From Acidobacteriota bacterium (GTDB lineage: Bacteria; Acidobacteriota; Blastocatellia; Pyrinomonadales; Pyrinomonadaceae): DNA of 64,000 nucleotides. A model generated the notes under the pieces. It saw nothing but the letters and a program-made list of their open reading frames with translations, was not told the DNA's origin and searched no databases. Positions 17,627 through 26,514 of this stretch are shown here, in pieces; the stretch's first letter is position 1, and the number at the start of each line of letters is the position of its first letter. Position numbers and translations under genes: made by a program. The DNA is taken from contig JADKBM010000016.1 of the NCBI GenBank assembly GCA_016715115.1, positions 1-64,000 of the forward strand, in the 5' to 3' direction.

Positions 17627-19165
17627 ATGAACTTCTTAGAGTTTCTGCGGCAAAACTGGTTCGAACTCCTCGTGCTGACGCGCGAACATCTGGTGCTTGT
17701 CGCCGTCTCGACCTTCGCGTCGGTCCTCATCGGCGTTCCTCTCGGAATCGTGCTGACGCGCATCGAGAGGTTGAGGTCCCCGGTGCTGGCGTTGGCGAAC
17801 ATTCTGCAGACGATCCCTTCCCTGGCGATATTCGGGTTGCTGATCCCCTTGCCGTTCATCGGCGGTATCGGCGCGCGAACCGCGATCATCGCGCTCGTTC
17901 TTTATTCGCTCTTGCCGATCATCCGCAACACCGTGACTGGAATCCTGAACATCGACCCGAAAGTCCGCGAAGCGGCGCGCGGGATGGGATTGACCGACGG
18001 GCAGATGCTGAAATTGGTCGAACTGCCGCTTGCGGCACCGGTGATCCTGACCGGGATCCGCGTCGCCATCGTGATCGCGGTCGGCGTCGCGACGATCGCC
18101 GCGGCTGTCGGCGCCGGCGGTCTCGGCACTTACATTTTTCGCGGACTTCGGCAAAACGACAATAACCTGCTCCTCGCCGGCGCATTGTTTTCGGCTCTGC
18201 TCGCGCTTTTGGCCGACTTTGGGATCGGACAGATCGAACGCGCCTTTCGTTTCGGTGAACGCGCGGGTTCGCGCCGGCGAAAATTGGCGACCGTTGTCGC
18301 CTGTATTTTGTTGCTGGCGGTCGGCGGCTTGAGCTTTTTGCAGGGCTCCGGCGTTTCGCCGATCGGCAAAGACCCGATCAGGGTCGGTTCAAAGGACTTT
18401 ACCGAATCGATCATCCTTGCCGAGATTCTCGCCCAGATGCTCGAGAAGCGCGGCGTCGCGGTTGAACGAAACTTTGAACTCGGCGGAAATCTGGCACACG
18501 ATTCGGTCGTTTCCGGCCAAATCGACGTCTACCCCGAATACACCGGAACGGCGTTCACGGCGATCCTCAAAAACGCCCCGTTGACCGACCCGGACGCGGT
18601 TTATCAGCAAACGAAAAGCCAATATGCCGAGAGGTTCGACCTGACGGTCAGCCCGCCGCTTGGTTTTTCGAACGATTTCGCGATTCTCGTTCGCGGCGAA
18701 ACGGCGCGGCGGCTCAACCTCAAAACGATCAGCCAGGCCGTTCCGCTTTCGAAGGACTGGCAGGCGGGTTTCGGCCAGGACTTTATGTCGCGGGCCGATG
18801 GTTACAGTGGTTTTGCAAAGGCGTACGATTTTCAATTCGCGAAGCAACCGCGCGAAATGGATCTGTCATTGACCTACCGCGCGCTGGCGTCGAACCAGGT
18901 CGACATCATCGCCGGCAACTCGACCGACGGTTTGATCGCCGCGCTCGACCTTTTTCAACTCACGGACGACCGAAACTACTTCCCGCCGTATCAGGCGGTA
19001 TTCATCGGACGCGCCGACAAATCGGGAATTCTGGGTGAGATATTTGAAAAAATGCGGAACGCGATCTCGACGGACGAGATGAGGCGACTGAATTTCGAAG
19101 CCGACGGAAACAAACGTCCGCCAAAAGATATCGTCTCCGAATGGATCAGGAAAAAGGGGTTCTAG
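17627..19165 (+). CDS. Fused permease/solute-binding protein, OpuCBC/EgtU-like
   Basis: This is a 512-residue protein. Residues 1-215 are an ABC permease with about six membrane segments and the EAA loop VREAARGMGLTDGQMLKLVE. A seventh hydrophobic segment at about 222-240 (LATVVACILLLAVGGLSFL) leads to an OpuAC-type binding domain from about 248 (IRVGSKDFTESIILAEILAQ). That domain contains the hallmark DVYPEYTGT and GNSTDGLI and extends to the end. A permease fused to a periplasmic binding domain is exactly the EgtU layout. Together with its ATPase and flanking egtB/egtD, ergothioneine is the first candidate ligand; choline, glycine betaine or hercynine remain possible. The last 20 bp overlap the 3' end of egtD on the other strand. 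Confidence 0.9.
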   Translation: MNFLEFLRQNWFELLVLTREHLVLVAVSTFASVLIGVPLGIVLTRIERLRSPVLALANILQTIPSLAIFGLLIPLPFIGGIGARTAIIALVLYSLLPIIRNTVTGILNIDPKVREAARGMGLTDGQMLKLVELPLAAPVILTGIRVAIVIAVGVATIAAAVGAGGLGTYIFRGLRQNDNNLLLAGALFSALLALLADFGIGQIERAFRFGERAGSRRRKLATVVACILLLAVGGLSFLQGSGVSPIGKDPIRVGSKDFTESIILAEILAQMLEKRGVAVERNFELGGNLAHDSVVSGQIDVYPEYTGTAFTAILKNAPLTDPDAVYQQTKSQYAERFDLTVSPPLGFSNDFAILVRGETARRLNLKTISQAVPLSKDWQAGFGQDFMSRADGYSGFAKAYDFQFAKQPREMDLSLTYRALASNQVDIIAGNSTDGLIAALDLFQLTDDRNYFPPYQAVFIGRADKSGILGEIFEKMRNAISTDEMRRLNFEADGNKRPPKDIVSEWIRKKGF

Positions 19166-20144
19166 CTTGCGCCGAGCCAACGCTCTGCCAAAGCGAATCC
19201 GCAAAGTAGCGCTTCTCGTCGAGAAATTCGGTGACGACATTGAACCCGCTTTTCCTGGCAATATCGGCGATCATCCCGAGCGTGTATTTCTGGGATATCT
19301 CCATAAAGATCGGCTCCCAAGCCCGAAACTCGAAGGTCTTGCCCAAATACTCCACGGTCACCCGCTGATTCTCGCGGCTGATCAAATACGATCGCGCGGC
19401 GCCGTCGGCCGGGTCATAGTTCGCATAATGTGAAAACTTCGACAGTTCGAAATTCCCTCCGAGTTCCCGGTTGATCCGTGTCAGCAGATTCAGATTGAAG
19501 GCCGCCGTGACGCCGCGGGAATCGTCATAGGCCCGCAAGATCGTTTGCGGATTTTTTTGCAGGTCGAAACCGATGAACAACAGATCTCCGTCATTGATCG
19601 ACGACCTTACGCGGTTCAGGAAAGCGACGCTGTCGGCGACCGTGATGTTACCGATGTTGGAGCCGAGGAACAGGACGATCTTACCGCGCTCCGAACCGGC
19701 TTTGAGGCGTTCGAGTCCGTGAAAATAGTCGTCGTGGACAGGATTGACGACAAGCGCCGGAAATCGAGCCTTGAACTGTTCGGTCAGGACCGCGAGCGCC
19801 TTTTCGGAGATGTCGATCGGCGAGTAGCTGAAATCAATCCTCTCGTTGATGAGCGTTTCGATCAGGATCGCTGTTTTCGTGCCGTCTCCGGCGCCGAGTT
19901 CGATCAGTTCGAAACCGGCGTGATGCGCGGCGAACGCCCGAGCGATCTCAAGTTTCTGCCTATCGAAGATCTCGGTCTCGGCCCGCGTCAGGTAATACTC
20001 GGGCAGATCCATTATGGCTCGAAACAGATCGCTGCCGGCATCGTCGTAGAAGTACTTGGAGAAGAGCTTTTTCGGATTCGCGGTCAGGCCGGATCGCACG
20101 TCTTCGGCAAAAATGCTGAGTTTGTTTCCCGTTTCATCCGCCAT
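19146..20144 (-). CDS. egtD: L-histidine N-alpha-methyltransferase EgtD
   Basis: The 332-residue protein matches EgtD throughout: LTANPKKLFSKYFYDDAGSDLF near 18-40, then IMDLPEYYLTRAETEI, the SAM site FELIELGAGDGTKT at about 78-91, FSYSPIDIS at about 104-112, and VLFLGSNIGN at about 152-161. EgtD methylates histidine three times with SAM to give hercynine, the substrate of EgtB. The family-typical FYDDAGS and GSNIGN segments make the call secure. The gene is convergent with the EgtU-like transporter gene, and their 3' ends overlap by 20 bp. That tight arrangement suggests long-standing co-localisation. Confidence 0.95.
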   Translation of the reverse strand: MADETGNKLSIFAEDVRSGLTANPKKLFSKYFYDDAGSDLFRAIMDLPEYYLTRAETEIFDRQKLEIARAFAAHHAGFELIELGAGDGTKTAILIETLINERIDFSYSPIDISEKALAVLTEQFKARFPALVVNPVHDDYFHGLERLKAGSERGKIVLFLGSNIGNITVADSVAFLNRVRSSINDGDLLFIGFDLQKNPQTILRAYDDSRGVTAAFNLNLLTRINRELGGNFELSKFSHYANYDPADGAARSYLISRENQRVTVEYLGKTFEFRAWEPIFMEISQKYTLGMIADIARKSGFNVVTEFLDEKRYFADSLWQSVGSAQARTPFS

Positions 20145-20270
20145 TGTTTCTAGTCTGAATTCGATCGATCAATCTGGAATTCGCTGTGGCCAGATTCAGC
20201 CATTCCAAAATCAAATAGGGATGAAAGCTCGCGGCCGTCACCCCCATTCCACATCGGTCATCCCTCAAGC

Positions 20271-21140
20271 TTACTGCTGCAGGATCGGCGGCAGGTTCCC
20301 GCCGCCAAGCGGATTCTCCGGAGTCGGCTCGACGATCTCTTTTGCCTTCTCGGGGTTCAATTCCTTGAGTTTGTCCTTGGCCTCGCGTGCCGTCGTTCCC
20401 GGCGGGACCGGTTTGCCGTCGGTGTCCTTCGCTTCGCTTGCCGCCTTCGCGATGTTGAAATAAATGTCAGCCGCTTCGGTCTTTTTGCCTTGCTTTTCGA
20501 GGAGCGTCGCAAGTTCGAAATTGATCGAGTCCTTGGCGACGACCGGATTCGACGAACCGGCAAGTTCCTGATAGAGCGCCACGGCCTCATCCGTCTTTCC
20601 GTCGGCCGCCTTCGCCTGCGCCAACGCGAACTTCGCGAGGCTGGCGATATCGCCGGAAGTCTTCGACAATCCTTCGAGTTCCGTGATTGCACCGGCGCGA
20701 TCGATGCTCAATTTGTTGACGGCGATAAAATACTTCGCGCGTTCGCCGACCGCCCCGCCGAACTTGTCGACGACGGCCTGGAATTCCGCGATCGAAGCTT
20801 CGGCGCGTTCCTTTTCGGTCTTGAACGTCTTGAGCGTCGAACCAGCCGCGGCCGGGACGTCGGTCACCTGCGCCTGCGACGTTTCGATCGCCTTGCCGAG
20901 CGCCGCCTGTGCCTTCGCATCGTTAGAACCCGACCAGCGCCAGAAGATCGCGACGACGATAAGCAGAACGGCGATCGCCGCCACCGTGTACAGCGCCGTT
21001 TTGCCCTTGCCCTCAAGTTTCTTTTGCGCGTCCTCGACCTTTTTGATCATCGTCGACTGAAACGCATCGCGGTACTGCGGTATTTCCTTTTTCTCTTCCG
21101 TCGGCAACACCGCTTCAGGAGTTCGTTTTTTACGTGCCAT
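20271..21140 (-). CDS. YfgM-like membrane-anchored tetratricopeptide protein
   Basis: The 289-residue protein has a cytoplasmic N-terminus rich in Lys/Glu (MARKKRTPEAVLPTEEKKEI). One membrane segment follows at about 48-68 (ALYTVAAIAVLLIVVAIFW), then a helical repeat domain with TPR features (EAVALYQELAGSSNP; FELATLLEKQGKKTEAADIY). It ends with a Pro/Gly-rich tail. This layout is that of the YfgM/Ancillary-SecYEG-translocon family, which in E. coli works with PpiD at the translocon. The assignment to that family is by architecture, so function is tentative. It is divergent from the ECF sigma gene across about 357 bp. Confidence 0.75.
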   Translation of the reverse strand: MARKKRTPEAVLPTEEKKEIPQYRDAFQSTMIKKVEDAQKKLEGKGKTALYTVAAIAVLLIVVAIFWRWSGSNDAKAQAALGKAIETSQAQVTDVPAAAGSTLKTFKTEKERAEASIAEFQAVVDKFGGAVGERAKYFIAVNKLSIDRAGAITELEGLSKTSGDIASLAKFALAQAKAADGKTDEAVALYQELAGSSNPVVAKDSINFELATLLEKQGKKTEAADIYFNIAKAASEAKDTDGKPVPPGTTAREAKDKLKELNPEKAKEIVEPTPENPLGGGNLPPILQQ

Positions 21141-21497
21141 CTGTTAAAAATTGCAATCTCTCAAATGATTGTTCGTTATATAATCAGCCCTAATGGAAAT
21201 TTTCCAAAAGAGTTAATTTAGCCTAAAAACACGGTCGTGGCAAGCGATTGCCGGAATCGGAGACAAAAGGAAAGGGATCGTGGTGGGAAGAAAGAAAACT
21301 TCTGCCCGCGAATTGCGCGAAAAACCGCGAAACTTGCGTCTAGTTCGAGTGTCGGGACTCGCCTCGCAAGAATCGGGGCGCTGGGGACCGGACTGATGAA
21401 CTGGATTTCATTCGCCTTTTTCGTTTGTCCGGCCGATCGGAAAAATAGCCGGGAACAAATCCGGGAATCGGGTGTCTAACAGTTCAGTCCGCGAAAT
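21141..21497. other. Divergent intergenic region
   Basis: This 357-bp stretch between the YfgM-like gene and the sigma factor gene contains a partial copy of the dispersed GCCCGCGAA repeat at 21301-21340. I see no gene and no convincing promoter. Confidence 0.5.
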
Positions 21498-22196
21498 ATG
21501 CGGGTGAGCAATTCGAAATTCCCGGTTGAGGAGATCGCTAGGCAGGAGATGTTCTTCAGCAAGTCAATCAGTTTGGACGATGAGGAATTAGGGCGCGCCG
21601 CATTGGCCGCGCGGTCCGATGCTGCCTACGGAGAGATCGAGTTCATTGAAAGATTGAAAGCGGGAGACGCCGATGCCTTCGACGTTCTCGCCAACCGCTA
21701 CGCCGGCGATATCTACGGATTGCTTTACCGCTTGACGCAGGACCCGGAGGAGGCTCGCGACCTGACGCAGGAGACTTTCCTGAGCGCGCTCAGGGCGATC
21801 TCGAAATTCCGCGGCGAAGCGAATTTGAAAACCTGGCTTTTCCGGATCGCGATCAACGAGTCGCGAAATCGTTTCCGCTGGTGGAAACGCCGCCGTCGCG
21901 ATCAGACGATCTCGCTCGACGTCAGTTTCGGCCCTTCGGAGACGCCGCTCAGCGAAACGTTCTCGTCCGATTCGCCGAACCCGGAAGAAACGACGTTGCG
22001 GCGCGAACGCGAAAGACTTTTGCGCGCCGCGCTCGGCGAGTTGCCCGACATCTTCCGTGAAGCCGTGGTGCTCTGCGACATCGAGGGCCTGAGCTACGAA
22101 GAGATCGCGACCGCGCTCGACGTCAACATCGGCACGGTCAAATCGCGGATCGCCCGCGGACGCGATGATCTGCGAAAACGCCTGAGGGATATTTGA
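21498..22196 (+). CDS. RNA polymerase ECF-type sigma factor (RpoE-like)
   Basis: The protein has 232 residues if started at 21498; an internal ATG at 21549 is an equally possible start and neither has a well-placed ribosome binding site. Region 2 is clear (DVLANRYAGDIYGLLYRLTQ, then DPEEARDLTQETFLSALRAI and WLFRIAINESRNR). Region 4 is also clear (LPDIFREAVVLCDIEGLSYE, EIATALDVNIGTVKSRIARG). The linker carries a Ser/Pro-rich stretch. A zinc-finger anti-sigma gene follows, but only after a 392-bp gap, which is unusually long for such pairs. Targets are unknown. Confidence 0.92.
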   Translation: MRVSNSKFPVEEIARQEMFFSKSISLDDEELGRAALAARSDAAYGEIEFIERLKAGDADAFDVLANRYAGDIYGLLYRLTQDPEEARDLTQETFLSALRAISKFRGEANLKTWLFRIAINESRNRFRWWKRRRRDQTISLDVSFGPSETPLSETFSSDSPNPEETTLRRERERLLRAALGELPDIFREAVVLCDIEGLSYEEIATALDVNIGTVKSRIARGRDDLRKRLRDI

Positions 22197-22588
22197 AAAC
22201 TCGATCCGGGAAACGGGGTCCGAAATCGGACACCGCAAATCCCGAATCGAAACGGTGGATAATTGACTCGCCCCGGTTTTACCTGGAGACGAAAAATCGG
22301 TGCCAAACGAGAGGTCAAAGGTAACGATGTGTCGGCGGCGGATCAAAAGCGGCGGAGCGGTTCGGTTTTTTTGAAAACTGACCAGCAACAAGCAAGTAGC
22401 CAAACGGCCGAAAGCGCGCGCTGCGATCCGACAAGGACATTCGTTGTTTTCCCGCAAAGGAAAACAGCCGGGGTCAGTCAGTTATTCACCGGAAAACATT
22501 GGACTTTGAATTTTGATCTTCGAACTTTTGAACATTCGCGCAGATCTTTCTTTTCAAAGATCAAAAATCGAAGATCGGTTTGATTAAT
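22197..22588. other. Long gap between sigma and anti-sigma genes
   Basis: These 392 bp hold no convincing gene. Near the 3' end (22515-22578) are complementary words: GATCTTCG with CGAAGATC, and GATCTTT with AAAGATC. They could form hairpins just before the anti-sigma start codon and could affect its expression. No obvious ribosome binding site precedes that ATG. Confidence 0.45.
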
Positions 22589-23398
22589 ATGAACTGCGAA
22601 ACTTTACAACTTAGCCTATCGCTCTATCCGGACGGATCTTTGTCGTCTGAAGATAAGGCCGTCGTGGATTCGCATCTCGTAACGTGTCCGATTTGCCGCC
22701 AGAAGCTTGATGATTTTGAACTGTTGCGTTCGAGCCTCAGACGGATTTCGCGGCCGGCGGTACCCGCCGATCTGACCTCGACGGTCAGGAGTGCGATGAG
22801 AACCGAGCTTTACCGTTCGAGGAATTCGCGTTTCGGTTTCGTTCCCGAGGGTTTTCGGGAGTTTCTCAAGATGCGCGTGATGCCGTACGCGGTCGGCAGC
22901 GCGGCGTCGGTCGTCATCGGATTCACGATGCTCTGGATGTTGCTTTCGGGAACGGCCGGACCGGCGCGCGACGTCGCATCGACACAGGATTCAACAACGC
23001 CCGTTTTCCTTCCGCCGGTAACCTCGAGCGTCGGAGACGTGATCACGCCTACGGCATTTGCGGCGGAACGAATCGCCGTTTCGGGTGAATCGCCGAGCAT
23101 CAACCCTGAAGGCGCGCTCATCGCTTTGACCAAGTCCCTGACCCGCGGGTCGATGAAGGACAGCGAGGTGGTCGTGGTCGCGGATGTTTTCAGCGACGGA
23201 TTGGCGATCGTTGACGAGGTCGTCGAACCGCTCGACGATTCGCGGACGCTCATCGAACTTGAAAAAGCGTTGCGGCAGGACGCATCAAACGCACCGTTCG
23301 TCCCGGCATCGCTTGACCGACGCGCTGATTCGGTGCGGGTAGTCCTCCGGATCCAGCGGGTCGACGTGAGCACGAAAAAACCAAAAACGAAGAAATAA
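22589..23398 (+). CDS. Anti-sigma factor with zinc-finger (zf-HC2) domain
   Basis: This 269-residue protein starts MNCETLQLSLSLYPDG. The zinc-binding HxxxCxxC element is DSHLVTCPIC at about 32-41. A membrane segment lies at about 110-130 (VGSAASVVIGFTMLWMLLSG), and a periplasmic region of about 140 residues ends in a basic tail (VSTKKPKTKK). Such proteins bind and hold ECF sigma factors at the membrane, and its cognate is presumably the sigma factor encoded upstream. The zinc finger and single membrane span make the class clear; the periplasmic part has no recognised sensor fold. Confidence 0.85.
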   Translation: MNCETLQLSLSLYPDGSLSSEDKAVVDSHLVTCPICRQKLDDFELLRSSLRRISRPAVPADLTSTVRSAMRTELYRSRNSRFGFVPEGFREFLKMRVMPYAVGSAASVVIGFTMLWMLLSGTAGPARDVASTQDSTTPVFLPPVTSSVGDVITPTAFAAERIAVSGESPSINPEGALIALTKSLTRGSMKDSEVVVVADVFSDGLAIVDEVVEPLDDSRTLIELEKALRQDASNAPFVPASLDRRADSVRVVLRIQRVDVSTKKPKTKK

Positions 23399-23451
23399 CC
23401 CACCCGCGATATGACACAGCCTTCTGACAGTCCCGGCCCCAAATTGCCGCC

Positions 23452-23514
23452 GTCTTCAATTGCCACGGTCTTCAATTGCCACGGTCTTCAATTGCCACGG
23501 TCTTCAGACCGTGG
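23452..23514. repeat. 16-bp tandem repeat ending in a perfect hairpin
   Basis: Three exact copies of gtcttcaattgccacg are followed by gtcttcagaccgtgg. The last junction forms CCACGGTCT-tc-AGACCGTGG (23495-23514), a near-perfect palindrome. It sits between convergent genes and might work as a terminator, though no T-run follows. Confidence 0.85.
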
Positions 23515-23651
23515 TCCCGAGTCAGCAATGACACATCGCATTTTGGAATGGGGATTTGCGGATTTTCGTCCACCCATAAGAGTTCGCGATCACACGTGAC
23601 CGCAAATCGATGAAAGACCGCGTGTCGCGATCGGATTCCTTTTGGTCACGA

Positions 23652-23686
23652 CCAATCCAAAATCCGAAATCCAAAATCCCAAATGG
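23652..23686. repeat. Heptamer array (ATCCAAA words)
   Basis: The array holds about five degenerate 7-bp words (ccaatccaaaatccgaaatc and following). On the minus strand it begins about 16 bp after the stop of the CrtC/AttH-like gene. Confidence 0.75.
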
Positions 23687-23702
23687 ATTGTGCCGGGAAG
23701 CT

Positions 23703-24854
23703 TTATCCAACGAACTGGTTTCCCATCAAGAAATAGGCCAGATTAGGAGATTCGTGCGAACGGTCATAGCCGACCAACTCAACATATGCGCGTCCGCCGA
23801 CGTCGCCGGCGACTTCGCAGGCGCCTTCCCAGTAAATGATCATCGTCGTTCCGCGCGTGTCGAGTTCCTGTTCGCGAAGATACGGCGTCACCAGCAGGTT
23901 GAGTCCGAATCGGTCGCATTTGACCCGCCAACCGCTTGGGTAGGTCGCGCCCGATGCGGGCGATTTCCAAAAGCCCGTCGGCTCGATCGAGAAATCCTCG
24001 TGCGTGAGCGGCGTGAACTTGCCATCGGCGTCGATGAACGTCCCGCTTGAGAACGGCGAGACCCGATTCTCGCTGTCGCGCAGTTGATAGCACATCAGCT
24101 CCGTATTGTTTTCAAGTTGGATCGAGAACCAATCCCAGCCTTTTTGGTTCTCGGTCGGCGTCCACGTTCCGAACTCGCGATCCATCCACGCCGAACCCTT
24201 GAAATGCTCGGCTCGTCCGCCGCGGACGATATCGCCTTCCATTTCCATCCGCGTATATGCAAAGTAGCGCGAGGCTTCGCCTTCGTCCTTGTACGACACG
24301 CCGTCCTTGTTGCGGCCGTTCAGGATCGGCGCTTTCGACGGCTTGAGATCGGCTTCGAAGACGAGATCGCCGACGGTCGCGCGGAGGATCTGCGTCCCGT
24401 GCGATTCACGCAGCGACCAGTCGCCGAGCCGAAGGTGAAAATGGTTCTCGCTCGCCGAGGCCGGATAGTCGAACCAACCGTTAGAGCTTTTGCGATGCGC
24501 GTATTGAAATTTCTCGCCGTCGACGTCGGTCAGGGCGAAATGCGCGAAATAGATGGGATTGCCGAGGATCCGCAACGGAACCATCGAGAATTTGTCGAGG
24601 TCGGTCCGCCGTTTGAAGAATACGAGTTCGAATCCGAAACGCTTTCCCGACGAAGTCTCGCCGTGACCCGTGTAGTACCACCATTCGGTTTGCGCCCCGT
24701 GGTGCGCGTAGAGGTCGCGCGGCAGAGTTACCGGATCGAGTTCGGTTCCGTCACGCAAAGTTTCGGCCGGCCCGGCAAACGTGACCGCGAGATTCTCAAA
24801 TAGTTCCGCGGCCGTCTTTTCAAAATTCTCGAATATGCTGTCTTGCTTTTCCAT
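23703..24854 (-). CDS. AttH/CrtC-like lipocalin-fold protein
   Basis: The 383-residue protein has no signal peptide. It matches the layout of the CrtC N-terminal lipocalin domain/AttH group: GAQTEWWYYTGHGETSSGKR at about 51-70, FELVFFKRR, YFAHFALTDVDGEKF, GSAWMDREFGTW at about 215-226, and WDWFSIQLENNTELMCYQLR. The WWYYTGH and SAWMDREFG segments are family hallmarks. Some members are carotenoid 1,2-hydratases, while others are putative secreted hydrolases. No carotenoid genes are nearby, so I would not call it crtC. The nearest upstream AGGAGGG lies about 13 bp before the ATG. Confidence 0.75.
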   Translation of the reverse strand: MEKQDSIFENFEKTAAELFENLAVTFAGPAETLRDGTELDPVTLPRDLYAHHGAQTEWWYYTGHGETSSGKRFGFELVFFKRRTDLDKFSMVPLRILGNPIYFAHFALTDVDGEKFQYAHRKSSNGWFDYPASASENHFHLRLGDWSLRESHGTQILRATVGDLVFEADLKPSKAPILNGRNKDGVSYKDEGEASRYFAYTRMEMEGDIVRGGRAEHFKGSAWMDREFGTWTPTENQKGWDWFSIQLENNTELMCYQLRDSENRVSPFSSGTFIDADGKFTPLTHEDFSIEPTGFWKSPASGATYPSGWRVKCDRFGLNLLVTPYLREQELDTRGTTMIIYWEGACEVAGDVGGRAYVELVGYDRSHESPNLAYFLMGNQFVG

Positions 24855-25104
24855 CCCTTGTTTGTTGTCCCTCCTGGTATAAGGTTAGCGGATTGAGCCC
24901 ATCGGGGAAAGTGAACAAAGAATACGGCGGACTTTTGGATACGAATCGAGCCGTCAGAACTGAACGCTTTAACATTCGGACGTCGCGCCCTCGCGAAATA
25001 GCGGGAACATCGGCCGATTCAAATCGAACCGATCGTTTTCCCGCCAAGTCGCAAAGGCGCGGTGTTGTCGCTATCTACTTCTCGAGACGAAACAAATGCG
25101 TGAT

Positions 25105-26496
25105 CTATTTCTCGATCACCGCCCGCAGTTTCTCGGCCAAAACCGGATCAAGGTTCAGAAGCAGATTGTATTGCTCACGTGCGGCCGATTTGTTGCCGAC
25201 CGAGAAATACGAATATCCAAGCGTGTATCGCGCCCGGGCAAAATTGGGCGCAAGCCGCAGGCATTCGAGATATGCCCTGATCGCGTCGTTGTCCTTCTGA
25301 AGCGCGAAGTATGCGTTGCCGAGCAGATAAAACCCGTCCGAATAGTCCGGATTCTCCTGAGTATATTTGATCAGTCCCGTGATCGCCTTGTTGTAGTTGT
25401 CGACGGCGCGATCGGTTTGATTCAAGAACTCGTACGCGCGGGCGATGTAAAGATGGCTTTCACCGTCGCCAGGATTGATCCGCAAGGCCGAGTTGCAAGC
25501 CTGAACCGCCTGACTGTATTGTTTCGTGTCGTTGAGGGCACGGCAAAGGTTCGTATATCCCATCGACTGCGCCGAATCGAGTTTGATCGCTGCCTGCGCC
25601 GCGATCACCGCGTCCTGATGCCTGTCGGCGAGGCTGTAATACCAACTCAATCCGATCCAAAGGTTGTAATCCGTCGGGTAACGCTCGATTCCCTTTTTCG
25701 CGGTCGCGACCGCATCGGCGAAGCGGTTCTTGATCCGGTAGATGTCCGAAAGCGCAATATAAGCACCGTAGATCTCGGGCTTGACGTTGATCGCGCGTTC
25801 GTAGTATTCGATCGCTTCGTCATACTTCTTCGCACGATAGAGCGCGTCCGCGACCAAAAAATAAGACTCGCCGACGAACCGCGTTTTGTACTTCAGAGCA
25901 TCGAGCGCCGCGAACCCCTGGTTCAGATAATCGCCGACGTTCGCATAAGATTCGGCGAGATTGTAATGAACATCCGCCTCGTTCGGACGGAACTGAAGCC
26001 CTCTCTTGTAACTCTCGATCGCTTCCGGATACTGTTTCTTGGCCTTGAAAATGTCACCGAGTGCGAATTGATAGTTGGCGTTCTTCGGTTCGATCCGCGC
26101 CGCCTCGGAGGCATCGCGGAACGCGGCGTCGTAGTCGCCCTTCTCGAAATACAGGAACCAACGCACACGATAGATCTCGATCGGTTTGTCGTAGCCCTTG
26201 GCGATGGCGGCGTCAAAATCGGTCAGCGCCTGGTCGTTTTCCTTCAAATAGTAATGGGCGTACGCCTTCCAGTAATGAGCCGCCGCATAGCCGGGAAAAA
26301 CGACGATCGCCTCGGCATACTTGCCGATCGCGCCGCGATAGTCCTTTTTGTTGAACAACGCGTCGCCCTGAACAGCGATCTTGCGGGCCCGTTCGCGATC
26401 TTTTTTTGACTGCGCGGGAACCGAGACCGCCGATCCGGCGGCGATCGAAAGAACGATGAACAAAACGAAAAATCTAATCAATTTGTACCTTTGCAT
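25105..26496 (-). CDS. Secreted or periplasmic TPR-repeat protein
   Basis: The 463-residue protein has a signal peptide (MQRYKLIRFFVLFIVLSIAA, cleavage likely near VPA-Q). It is otherwise built of about a dozen tetratricopeptide repeats, for example ALFNKKDYRGAIGKYAEAIV, FPGYAAAHYWKAYAHYYLKE, YEDAIEYYERAINVKPE-like units and ALRINPGDGESHLYIARAYE. TPR arrays bind protein partners; nothing shows enzymatic activity. It lies 18 bp downstream of the Ser/Thr kinase gene on the same strand and is probably in its operon, so it may act with that kinase. Confidence 0.85.
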   Translation of the reverse strand: MQRYKLIRFFVLFIVLSIAAGSAVSVPAQSKKDRERARKIAVQGDALFNKKDYRGAIGKYAEAIVVFPGYAAAHYWKAYAHYYLKENDQALTDFDAAIAKGYDKPIEIYRVRWFLYFEKGDYDAAFRDASEAARIEPKNANYQFALGDIFKAKKQYPEAIESYKRGLQFRPNEADVHYNLAESYANVGDYLNQGFAALDALKYKTRFVGESYFLVADALYRAKKYDEAIEYYERAINVKPEIYGAYIALSDIYRIKNRFADAVATAKKGIERYPTDYNLWIGLSWYYSLADRHQDAVIAAQAAIKLDSAQSMGYTNLCRALNDTKQYSQAVQACNSALRINPGDGESHLYIARAYEFLNQTDRAVDNYNKAITGLIKYTQENPDYSDGFYLLGNAYFALQKDNDAIRAYLECLRLAPNFARARYTLGYSYFSVGNKSAAREQYNLLLNLDPVLAEKLRAVIEK

Positions 26497-26514
26497 CTTT
26501 TCAAATCCTCCCGC

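Larger units (their letters stand above)
23399..23702. other. Intergenic region with 16-bp repeats and heptamer words
   Basis: This 304-bp gap between convergent genes holds the 16-bp tandem repeat with hairpin (23452-23514) and an ATCCAAA-type array (23652-23686). No gene is seen. Confidence 0.7.

Noticed and set aside
16867..19165. Simple glycine-betaine/choline osmoprotectant transporter
   Set aside because: Not excluded, but the ATPase lacks CBS domains, the permease is fused to the binding domain and the flanking genes are egtB and egtD, so an EgtUV-like role fits better.
22263..22583. Open frame between sigma and anti-sigma genes as a small protein
   Set aside because: Low-complexity basic composition, no ribosome binding site, and it runs through the hairpin words of the leader.
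23703..24854. Carotenoid 1,2-hydratase (crtC) as a firm call
   Set aside because: The fold family fits but no carotenoid genes are near and many relatives have other roles.
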